Source: Undaria pinnatifida (taxonomy: Eukaryota > Sar > Phaeophyceae > Laminariales > Alariaceae). Taken from it: a stretch of 64,000 nucleotides of DNA. The notes under the pieces were generated by a model that did not search any database, had not been told where the DNA came from, and saw only the letters and a program-made list of their open reading frames with translations. The stretch lies in assembly GCA_012845835.1 (NCBI GenBank), contig JABAKD010000025.1:21353923-21417922 (forward strand), in the 5' to 3' direction. The number at the start of each line of letters is the position of its first letter. Within the stretch, counting starts at the first letter, position 1. The translations under genes were made by a program, and so were the position numbers. This document shows, in pieces, positions 23,401-35,400 of this stretch.

Positions 23401-26400
23401 GTCGGGAGCTGGTTTCAAAACCGGCATTTTCGTAAAAAAACGTTCGGGGGCGGGGGGCGGGGTTACCGCAGAACGACTCAAAGGTATGCACTATCCTTTT
23501 TTCTGTGAGGCTGGCTCTCCTGAGTTGGGTAGCTCGAACCCTAAACCACCCCAAATTGGTTTTTCGGTGAACGAAAAAGTGCAACCCGATCTGGCCAACT
23601 CTATGTGCCTAGATATCGCCTCCGAATTTTTGCGAAATCAATGGCAACCCCACCCAAAAACTGATTCTTCGATGCACACATAAAAAGCTGTGTTTCCAAC
23701 GTTCAGGTTCACAACTGATTCGATGCAATGTGCTAACTACTCAAATTTAGACGAAAACGACAACAAAGTTTCCAATTATTTCCCGACGAGTTTTGCTGGG
23801 TCAAGGAGAGCGCCGTCATCGACTTTTGAGAAAACGCGCTACCCGTATCGTGGCACAAGTCAACCGGAGAATGCGCCCCAATGCCTGAACGCCCGAAACC
23901 ATAGGCTCATCCACGCTAGGTGACCACGTGCAGGGAGAAGTGACGCGTGCTACGATCGAGGTGCACCACGTTTTTTTCTGGGGTTCCTCATTTTCCGAGA
24001 GCTTAAGAAATGCTCTACTTAAACCAAAAACGGATTTTGAAGAAAAAAAAGTATGAAACTTTTAGCCCGGAGACCAAAACCCCATGATCTCTAGGTACAC
24101 TAACAAGAATCGTGCAAAAAAGCAATGAACTTTTTTTTTCCGACGCTAGTATTAGTGGGTTAAGGAGCCCCGTCCTTCAGAAATTGTTTTCGCCAAAAAA
24201 AAGATATACCTCTCTCGTAGCAGGTGCCGAGTTTCTGAGCTCCCCTAATACACGAGGACCTCAAGGACCGACGCTATGGTATAGGGGATGTTAACGCCCC
24301 CGTGTTCGTTGTAGGGTTTTGAGGCACTCGTACCAATGGCTCCGTGTCTCGCTCACGAGAATATATTTTTGTAGGCGATTGATTCTCCTTGGCGGAGCGC
24401 AGCTCACCGTTCCATGGCCGATTCGCAAGGGAAAAACATAAGCAGCACAACGGCTTCAGACTGAAGAGGAACAGGAGATCCCTCGACCCGAACCAACGTT
24501 GAAAAGAAAGACCCAACACACCGTAGCATTAGCAGAAGCGTTTGTCTCAAAAACGTACGAACCCTATCGTGCGATTACTCCATACCACCCTGTCACATCG
24601 CGCCTTCGCATTGCAAGAAGCTCAACTATATACGTTCCCCACACCCTCTCTGCCCCTCAGCCCCCTGCTGTATGCACTCTATACAGTTATTTTCTGTGCC
24701 AACTCCCTCTTCTCAGATCCGGCGACAAATCGAAGAAGCATTAAAAGCATTAAAGGGCCCCCACTAACCTGCATCAAAAGCAGGCCTCGCTTATCCCCCT
24801 CCACCGCTCGCCTTGCCGCCACTGCGAAAGCGACGGACAGGTTCATACCTGGAATGAACGGGTTTTTCGCCATAGAGACCGCCCCCAACACACTCTTCTG
24901 CAAGCGGCGGGAACAGCGGTTGAGGACGGCGTGCACATCGAACGGTCGCCATCGATCGAAGGGCATCGGTTGGCGATTGCAGGCAGAAATTTGGTAGCGT
25001 AGGAGCTGGCTAGGAGGACACACAGCAATAGTGACGTAAGGCTACGGTAGGTTGTCGTCGGGTACCCCTTCTTCATTACCAAATAATAGGAGTCACAAGC
25101 ACGAGTGACTCTCTGTACCCCACTGACGAAAATGCTGTGGGCGCTTTGTTACGAGCAACGTAGCAAACCTCAAACCGCACCAAAGCTTAAGAGATCGCGG
25201 AGGAACAGGGGCGGCGAGCGACCGCTACCCGCTAAACCGTGGCCACTGGCAGTGCGATATTCTCGGCGCAGCGTAACTTACCGTTCCATTGCGGGTTCAT
25301 CGCCAAGTATAAACAGCACTGGTCCAAAGCTTTTTTAAGACCGCAAGGGAGCGGGCTTGTCGAGTGAACTCGCGCGAGTGACCTGGAGCCACCGCAACCC
25401 CCCAAAAATTGATCCCCCTACCATATCTTGGTCAATAATACCGGTAAGTCGGTAAAATAGCATTCAAGACGCCGAACGTTACAATCCAAGGCCACAATTC
25501 AACCGACGAAACACGATCGAAAACATCAAGGTTGGGTATACGTTTCGCTACATTTTTGAGTTTTCGTTTTCTTACCTCAGCTCCTCGTGCGTTGGTTGTG
25601 GTTGTGGTTGGCGTTTGGGTGTTAGTGAGCCATCCATCAATCGGTTTCTTCACGAATATTTTTTCCCGCTTTCCGTCGAATCCCCAGCACAGTTTGGAAA
25701 TCGCAAAATACCCCTCTCTGTGTCGAACGTCTCCATTATGACCGAAAGGTTACCCCATCGGCCACGCACGAAAAAAACTACGACTAACTTTGAGCCCGCT
25801 AGCGTACTGCTACCAGGGTAGATGCGTCCCTGCTGGAAACTGCAGATTGGAAATCGCAGTATACGATACCGACATAGCATGCGAGGAAGCACAGACCCTA
25901 TCACAGCAAAGATGCGATAGCTTTTCAAGTCAGAATCTGGCAGATTAACGGTACGGTACAGTAGGGGGTAACTTTTGGAGCTTTTTGTTTGCACAGTGAC
26001 CTATTTTTTTCCCGGTCTTGAGCATTCGTGCCGTTTGGAATTTGCGAAATCAATCTGCCATGGACAGAAAAAGTTACCGTGCGCCCCAAATATTGCCAAA
26101 CCTAGTCATTTTGTCAGTGAGGAAAGGAGTCACTCGTGCGAGTGGCTCATATCAGGCAGCGAAAAAGGGGGGTACTCCCCCTCCACCCCCCCCCCCCCCC
26201 CCCCCTCCATCCCCCAACCGTATAGCCTTGGTCTGCAAACGCCGAGCGACATCTAGGACATGGAAACATCTCGCGACGACGTCCGTCCGTTTGAACCATT
26301 TTTTTCTCTTTTAAGGAGTGCTGTCCTCAAAATTGGGCAAAATCAGTATTGAAATTCGTCCCCGGGTGTGTGTGTTATCTTGCGTCTCATGACGCCTGCT

Positions 26401-29400
26401 ACAATCGAGGTTACAAATTTGGCGATCATATTGCCCTGGACTTTCGGGACTCCTTCACCTCAACAACGCTGGAAAGTAATACCTGGTACTGCTACTCTGT
26501 TTTGTTTTTTCTCGTTTTTTTTGCGCTCAACAACAGTAGGTCGGACACATGATAGATTATTTTATCCCGGACGAGAACCTGCGGTAGAGGGGTGTACCCT
26601 GTTTTGGTGGGTTTTTTCGTTTTCGCAGTCGGCTGGCTCCCCTCTCTTCCTTGCGGTGTTGGGGGAGTTTCGTGCTGCTCATTTTCGTTTTGCGAGATAT
26701 CAATCCGCGTTGGAATGGACAACCAACGCCGCGACAGACAAATCGCCCAGCAACGCGGTTTGGCCAGTGAGACGCAAGGTCACTCGCTTGCGACTATGAT
26801 AGTATGATAGTAGGATGATGTGGTGGTACGATGGTATGATAGCAAAAGACACTGTAGCGAGAAACGGGGGTATCAACATGTATTCACATCATCAACACAC
26901 CCCTCCCACGGTAGCAAGCGTCCTCATTACACCTTCAGCTTGTCAAGGACGCGTGCCACGCTGCAGGCGTACCACTTTTTTTTTTTTTGACGTTCCTCGG
27001 TTTAGGAGGTTACAAGACATATCCCTATTTGACAAAAAAAAAAACTGATTTATTTGGGCAAAAAAAATACCAGCAACCTGTTACCGTATAAAGCATCCCA
27101 TGCCCAAGGTATCCAGCGAGAATCACGCAGAGCAAATGCCGTACTTGTTCGTCCGACCATTTTGGGGCAAGGAGCCTCGCCATACAGAAACCATTTCAGC
27201 CAAAAAATGGCATGCCTCCATCGTAGCACGCGTCCAAGGCCAGTTTTGTTCGGGTCGGGTATACGTAGGGATTCTTAGGCGAGGAGCTTAAAAAAAAAAC
27301 AAAAACAAAATCGGTGCACGTACGTATTCCTCGACATACATGCGTCTTATTTCGGTAGAATTATCACCCTATTCGGTAGCGTTACTGTTGCTGGCACGTG
27401 CGTCCCACGGCAGGCACCACATACTGTAATCAAGATAAACACGTGTGCTGCGATAGAGGTAGCAGTCTTCGTGTTCGAAACGGACCCGTCATTGGATGAC
27501 GGGACTACGGGACTCACTTGACCCAAAAACCGTCGGTGGAAATACGCCATTTATTTTTGTATGGTTCTCGTTCTGTACCCAGGCGCCATGGGTTTTTTCA
27601 TCGGGTATGATAGCAGTTTCATTTTCGTTCATCAAATCAGTTTGATAGCAGAGTTTGGAGTCGTAGAAAGACTCCTGCACCACACAGCGCCCGCTTCTGT
27701 ATTCTCGCGCAGTGATGTAGAAGTTGTCCAGAGAGCACCACGAACACGGCAGCTGTAGAGCTGTTCAATGTCGTATCGTGCACACCAGGTGCTGCAATAT
27801 TGTCCCACGTGCTGGCGGGTTGAAACACGAGATCGTGTTTGGCACGTACCACACTCGTACTCGTGCTACGCGGGTCTCTGTTTTTCCCGTAATTACGAGT
27901 GGGTGTGGACTAGGTTCTTCCGCGCGGTACCGTGTGAACGAGTACGCTATGGGGTTAGTTCACCGTGTACTTGAGCCACGCGCCTATATTCTCCAGAAAT
28001 AATGTTGCTACCTGATGAGGCAACTCTACATATTTGGGACAAAAAATGGGTTCCAGCATTTGGTGTGTGGATCACGAGAAGACTGGACGTAATCGCCGGC
28101 CACTCCGTTCAAGCGTAGCCTCCCTGCGAGAGCAGATAAATAGACACAGGAAACATTCAGACCTTCCCCACCCGCCCTACAAACTTGATGTTTTTTTCTG
28201 CACGGCTATTTCAATCCCAGAGACGGGCACGGCGCTGAGAGCGCACTCAGATCGGAGTTTATCCCGGGGTGGGAACACTTGCCTCCAAGCAGGAGGACTC
28301 ATTCAACCCAATACTTACGTTGAATGATGGATGGCCGCGTAAAATATTGAATTATATAGAAATTTCCTCAGCAGTCGCGTGTGGCCGCAGACGTTTGCCT
28401 CACATTATATCACTTATACAATACGGACCGAGTTGACCGCCTTTGTATGTGTAAACCTCGGCCACGTATAAAATCGATAGAAACAGACGGCGCAGAATCG
28501 GACTCACCTTTAAGCGAGGAAACTGGACGCTCGTGGACAACCGGATGAGACCAAGCGCCTCAGGCTTCGCACCGTGCTCCATGAGGTATGAAACCACCCC
28601 AAGCAGCTTATCGTCAACCTGAAAGCCGCAGCGGACAACGCAGAAATACGAAACGAAACCGATTTTGTACGAAGTATCATTGGCAGTGACCCTGTCTTAT
28701 GGTTTGGCGTGCACCTGCCGTATTTCCAACGTCGGCCACGGAGCGGACGTTGCACAACGTATCGTGGCCATGAGGTGACACACGTTGTTTCTCGGCCACG
28801 AGGTTGCGCCAAGTCTCAATCGACGAGGGTGCAAACACTGCATCTTGGCCACGAGGTTGCACATCTTGCGTATGGTATGCGCAAAAGACCAAGGCTTTGG
28901 CAGGGGCGGGGGGTTGTATGCATGACACCCTCGTTTTCATTCCAGAACAGCGAAGCAAGCAACTCCACGGCGATGTAATGGACACATACATGTGCTACGA
29001 GGAACGTGCACCATTGTTCTTCTAAGGGTGGTTGCTCGAGGATCTCTACAACCTCATCAAAAAAGCCTACCTTGTATTGTGGAAAGCCATCCCACGGCGT
29101 GGGGTGGAGAATATTCTAAGCAGTTTCTGAGCTCCTATTAATAGAACACGAGAAGACGGTCAACACACAACCGGAAACATGGTTTCGAAGGCATTTTTTT
29201 TCGCGCAACCCGAGCGAGGTTTCGACGCCCCAGAGTCCTAGGCTACATTAAAACCAACATACTCGTAAGAGTACCGGGATAGTCGTAACCGATAGTAGTT
29301 CCATACCTGAGGGGCTCGACCGGTCAGAAACGGCGTGCGTGGCCTTGAAAACGTGCAATCCCTGCGGTGGGACGACTGTGTGAGGTAAACTGAAGTTACA

Positions 29401-32400
29401 ACCCGACGATAGAGGTGCCCCCCGCGTTTTTTTTTTTTCTATTACTACCCCTCACTTTCGGATCTAAAGACCTTTCCCGACGCCAAAAAACTGATTTGAG
29501 GAAGAATAAAACTGCAACCGGATGAGAAATCCCATGGCCTGGGTATACTCTAAACGAGAATCAACGCGCAAAGCAAATGGCGAAATTCCATTTCGACGAT
29601 TTTGGGTCATGGAGCCCCGCCGTTTCGAAGCCATTCGAGCCCAAAAGGGGTATACCTTAGTACTTCTATCGTATCGTATCGTAGCACATGCCTAGGCATG
29701 CGCAAGTCATCGACCTCTGTTGCAAAACAAGAAAAAAACGATATTCTGGGCGAGGGAAGGCTCTCCGCCGTTCAGATACACAATTTTTCCACAGCATAGC
29801 AAGTGCTCTAGAGATTCTCTATATCGTAGAACTCGAGTGATTTCACAAGGCTGAACAAGAACAGCGCCACTGCGATTGTTGTTCGACTCAACTCCACGTT
29901 GCATGTTCCAGAAAACGCGCTTCAAGACATTCAGGTACATATTAGTAATCGCTCTCCCGCGAGTGGTTCTCAGACGACGGAAGCAAAGAAACGCAATTTT
30001 CTCCCCCCCACCATTAGCTTTGATCCTCACGGTACTAGTCATTTGAAGAGGTATATCCAGGAGCGAGGTATATCCCAGGCCAATGTGCCAAACGTGAGCC
30101 CCCCTCTCTACGTCGTTCGTCGCGAGAGAAAGTCGCAATGGGCCGACGAACGCGCACGCATATTATGGGCGACCACACTCACGAGTGCCCGACGCTCTTC
30201 CCGTGTCAAAGACCGAAAACTATTCAGGCCTCGCGTCACACGAGCAAGCGATACGCCCTTCTCAACTTGGCAAATACGGTTAAAAAAAATTCATGGCCGT
30301 AGAGCGACGCCAAATCGTTTCGTTGAGGTAGGGCGGCAGACGTTTCGATATTCCGCCCGTGGCGGCAACGCCAAAACATGCTTTTCCCCCACTTTTTTCT
30401 CCGAATCCCATGCCGAGGGTGCAGCCGAAGGCCTGGGCTTCTAAAACACGAGGAGCTCAATATCTCACCCGCGAAGCTTGACTCTGAAGACATTCGTTCG
30501 CGCAACTCGGCCAATATTTCTATGCGCTAGTACCAAGGAAATACGCATCCTAAAATAATCGTGCTAACCGATGGTGCACCCCTTGAGGAGCTCAACCGGT
30601 CAGATCGGTTAGATCGATCAGGAAAACACGTTTGACCAAGGCTACGGTAGGGGGGGTACCCCCATTTTCACTGGTGTGTTTGAGCCACTCGTACGAGTAG
30701 CTCTGTACCCTACGGATGAAGATGGTTTAGGAACCTGGTTTGCCGCAGCTTGGATCACCTTTTGCATTGCGGATTGATTCCGTCAATGTAAAACGTAAAG
30801 AAAACGTAAGATTGCATAGGAACAAAGGGGTTACTCGCGCGAGTGACCCCTAGCCACTGAAATAAAAGGCCCAAAAGGGGACCCCCCTACCGTAGCCTGG
30901 GTCGTTTGTGCCATAAAGTGCAACCCCTACGGTGAGACGACTGCGGCCGAACACAAAAAACGCCCGACGAGACCACAACTCATCCTTCCCCTCAACAAAC
31001 GCCATTCCGAATCCGCTCTTTTAGTGCGCGCCGCACCGTCGACTCGCTTCCCCTAAATATTTTCTATGGGGTGCACTATCCGGGCTTTAGTGTTTTGTAG
31101 GTGTCAAACGTATATCTTTATTCGCCCGCTAGCTGGTCGTTCGAACCGTTTCGTACGTCGTCGATCCAAAGTATGGGTTTGTCGTATGCAGTACTCACCG
31201 GCGTAGGGAGATTGGCGCAGCAAGTGGCAAGGGACGAGCTGTACACGTCCAACATCTGTTCGGCGCACCGTTTGAGGATTAAAAACACGGTCGCGATCGG
31301 GACGGAAACGAATCACACCGTACCGACGCAAATAAATAACATCAGGGCGAGAGATCGGACCGATTGGAACAAATGTCAGCGAAAAACGGAATACACCGGA
31401 CGAAGCCGAAGCAAAGCCGTATCGCGGCACATGCCGGCAACGCCGACAACTCGTGGAAGGGAGGAAAACACGACGGCGAGCAGGATGAACCGAATCAACG
31501 TGGATGGATCACTCAAATATGCAATCGACCATGCATTGCCCTATTGGCGGTTGGAGTCGATGTGCGCTCGCTACCCGCTGCGACAGCGTAGGGCCATGAG
31601 ATGGGCTGGATCATCTTTTGGCTTTGGTTCCAAGCGAGTCAATACAACATACCCGGCGTTGTGCATTTTGTATGCGTCCGGCCGCCCAAAATCTTTCTCC
31701 AGCTTTTTGGCATCGGGTGTTTCACGCTTCTCTTTTTGTTGCTCGAAGTCAGTTTTTTGGTTGAGGTCTTGTGCTTCTTAAATGGTTGGGAGCCTCAGAA
31801 AACACAATGGTTGGTGCACCTCTGCCGTACTATTAGTACTATGAGCGCTATTACTACACTATTTGCAGCATGTGTCGGAAGCAGTAGCACTATTAGCAGC
31901 ATGTGTCGCAAGCAACGACACGAAACCGACCACCCATCTCATCAGAACACAAAACAAAAGCAAGCGTTCCACGTGTTGCGCACCTGGGCGGCGGACAGAT
32001 AGCGGGACATGGCGGTTGCCACAACAGTGACAACTCCCAGAACGCCGCTATTCGTTGCATAGGATAGGGCCGTGTTGCCTTGGCCGTCCTTGGCGGTCAC
32101 TATTCCGCCCTTGGGCTTGTGCCCGTCGACTTTCTGCACAGCAGTAGCGTTTCATCGACGAAGGATTCGCCGTGTTTTATAACAGGGAGTCGGCATTGAG
32201 GCATGGACGGCAGCGGTGAGGGCGAGGGCGGGGGGGGGGCGGGGGGCGGGCGTGTATGTCAACACGTCTTTCTGCGAGCAATTGTGTTCTGTGATGCGGG
32301 CTACGGACAGGGTTCGTACCAGGGTAAGGCACCAGATTGTTCGTAGATTGCGTCGGATACAACCGGAGTGGGGGACAGTTTTGGGCAGTGGAAGGCAAAA

Positions 32401-35400
32401 ACAGTGAGATGAACAAGCGACAAAGGCAGGTGGTGAACGTGAGAAGAAGAGGCATGACCGCGCGTGTCGTTCGCCGTCTAGCGTTGCTGCGCGCGTTGGT
32501 GGTGAAGTTTTGCCGCTCGTTGCTGGTTGCTGCTGGCGGTTTTGTGAGAGTGCCAACCTGTATCTGTACGACAAGACGCGCATTTTCCACTTTAGAGACG
32601 CGTGCCACGATAGAGATATTCATGTATATGATTTTTCTGGTCAAAATGTTTTCTGCATGACGGGGCTCCTTAAGCCAAAGTCGTCGGAAATCGACATTTT
32701 CTTTTCGCTTTTTCGCATGTTGATTCTCGTCGTGTACCTAGGCCATGAGGAGTTTTTCATCGGGTAGCAGCTTTTTGTTTCTCTAATTTTGTTTTTTGGG
32801 CACCAGGTCTTCATGCTCCCAAAATCGAGGAACCTTGAAAACAAAAAAAGGCGGTGTATGCACCTCTATCGCAGCACGCGTTATAGAGATCTGCATCATT
32901 TCGATTCTGAGGCCCTTCGCTTGAAGCCCTGCATACAGCACCTCTCCTAACGTCTGGTGTTTATGAAAGAACAGAGTAGTGCTATCATCCAAGAACAATC
33001 AATCCATGGCACGAAATTGCCACACGACACGAAGGATACTGCAAAACGAAAAAGAAAGTGTACCGACTCGGGCGACCGCGGGCCCGGTGGTATCGGCTCC
33101 GAGGACTTCCCCTCGTAGGCTCGGAGTGCGTTCGTCCACAACGCAATAGTTCGTTCGTTATTACACGGGGAAGTGACATGCCGTCGGCCATGGACCTCCC
33201 CGTTCGTGTATCAAGATCTCAATAGCTCACAAAACGCAAATAATGACAATTGAACTCCCTGATAAATGTATCCAATCATTCTGTGTAAGGCAAAATGCCC
33301 AATGATACGACAGCGGTACAGCATTCTCCAAAAGCCCATCTCGGGCTACCAACCACAAGTTGGCTCAGACCGAGTAGCTTTGATAAACATAGCTGTCCGT
33401 AGGTTAGGCAATGGTCAAGTCCAACACATCCCGGTCATGTTCACCACGACGTAAGATCAACCACGTTTACTGACCGTGAACAACGGTTGTTCAGCAGCCG
33501 CGTGATCACCAATGCATCTTGAAGCAAACCACGCACCACGCGTCACACCTCAAATTGCGCATGCAACTTGCCGAAAACTCAGACCACATAAGGAATGTGT
33601 ATTCCAGCACAATAGCCATCCATGTAAAACGGAAGAATCAACCCCGGACATGATCTGTCCACACACAGCCTCGACGATGAACCACCAGCTGTAGCGGCGT
33701 CAGGTACTATCAGCGCCCTGCGCAGAAATTCCAAGCCAGAAAAAACTTGAAATTCAAACCTTCGAAAAAACCGAACATCATAAATTCAACATTCTGGATC
33801 CCCCCCAAACCACAATATTATCACAAACGCAGCCCATACCGCTGTACGAGTCCCCGCTTCCGATCGATCTTCCCACGCAGCGCCTTGAGCTCTTTTCGCA
33901 GCACGGCCGTCGCGCCATCAAACACGCGCGACACGGGCTCCCAGGTGCTCTCGGCCTCCTCCGGTCCTTTCCAGGCCACCTCGACGACAAACTCGTCGTC
34001 ACTACCGAGCGGGAGTCGGGGCACGACTCTGCCGCACTCCATCGCAGGCGATTACGTTCAGGTGGGGGCTTCGCCCGCACCACCACCCTTGCCCCTGAAT
34101 GGAACCGGACCGCCCCAGGCTTCTTACGTGCAGGTGGGTCACCCGGCAACGCCCGACATAACACGTCGAGGTGCGTGCGAAACACGATATCGAGCATCAT
34201 CTTGGCACATTCCGGTGGGGAGCCATGGTCAACAGCGTTATCGGCAACCGCCTTCAACACGCCCGCACGATCCCGAACTTCCACCTCGGAATCCTGGAAT
34301 GTCGTGGGTCGTTGAGACGGCAGCGTCAGCGCGACTTCGTCGTCCAGGTCGCCTAGCGCGTCACCGCCCGGCGAGAACGCTGTGACAGCCACCGTCGCTC
34401 GCAGACAGCATCAATGTTAGGCCCACCCACAGAATGAGTCGTGAGCTCCATCCCATCGCCATCTTGACGCCCTCATGCCTTCAGTACAGAGGCCTTAAGC
34501 TGCGCCATGGCGTCGATGCCGAGTTTCTATCTCAAGCGCCTTTTGCACGATGATAACCACATCGCCTCTCCCAGGGAGCACGATAAACGGCATAGTAAAT
34601 CGGGCTGGTCCCCATGGTGTATCGATCGCTAAGTGGAGTGAACACGATTGCGTCTCAATATCGCACTCCTGGCCCGACAACGTCACCAAAAGGGCATGCC
34701 CAATGGCCTGCGTTAACGCGGTTTGCGCCATCCCCACCTGTCTCCGCAGAGCCTGTACCAGCTCTCCCAACATGGCTGTGATGCTTAAACCAGAATCCAT
34801 GAGCACCTTGATCTCAGCAGCCGCCGAAGCCCCGGGAACCACAGGACGCCCCGAAAGAGATGCTGCGTCAGGACCTCCACATGCGGTTCGTTCTCTACCG
34901 AATTCACGATCGCCTCACCACATTTGCTAGGCTGCACGACCGCGACACGCGTGGAATAAATGGTGCTGGAATCTCCACGCCACTACTGTGACGCGGTTGC
35001 CGTCGGCTGCACCGGAACGGTGTGAAGAGCTGGTGCTGCATTATGTGGCCCAGCGCTATGGGAAACCTGGTGCTGCGCCGTCTCGTTGAGCCCGTTATCC
35101 ACTGGCGCCATCTTCTTCCGCGGCACGTGAATGTACACATAGTCCTCGTCATTCCGTGTAGACGCTTCAGGCGCAGCAGGTTCGGTCTTCGTAACCCCTG
35201 CTTTTGAGGCGGTCTAGTACCCACTGGCTCGAGGGGTGGCAGACGCAGGGGCCATCCCAGTTGCGTTGCTCCGGGTATGCTAAGCGGGATCGTTTGTGGA
35301 CTGCTGCTGCAGTGTGGGGGTCTGGCCGTGGCTCTGGTCATGGACGCCTTTCCCTGCCTTACCCTGCTGGCTTCGGGGGCAGTCCCACTGCTTGTGTCCC

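Noticed and set aside
28011-28050. Second CTGATGAG hammerhead-like match
   Set aside because: No GAAA box at a suitable distance.
28260-28400. Possible exon before a GTAAGT donor near 28316 (minus)
   Set aside because: The frame that would keep phase 0 contains a stop and has no usable acceptor; joining exons 9 and 10 directly works.
31101-31781. 226-codon plus-strand frame
   Set aside because: It begins in an intron of the minus-strand channel gene, overlaps a likely small exon antisense, and shows no motif or compositional sign of coding.
33747-34385. 212-codon plus-strand frame
   Set aside because: Antisense shadow of the LTR element's pol remnants.
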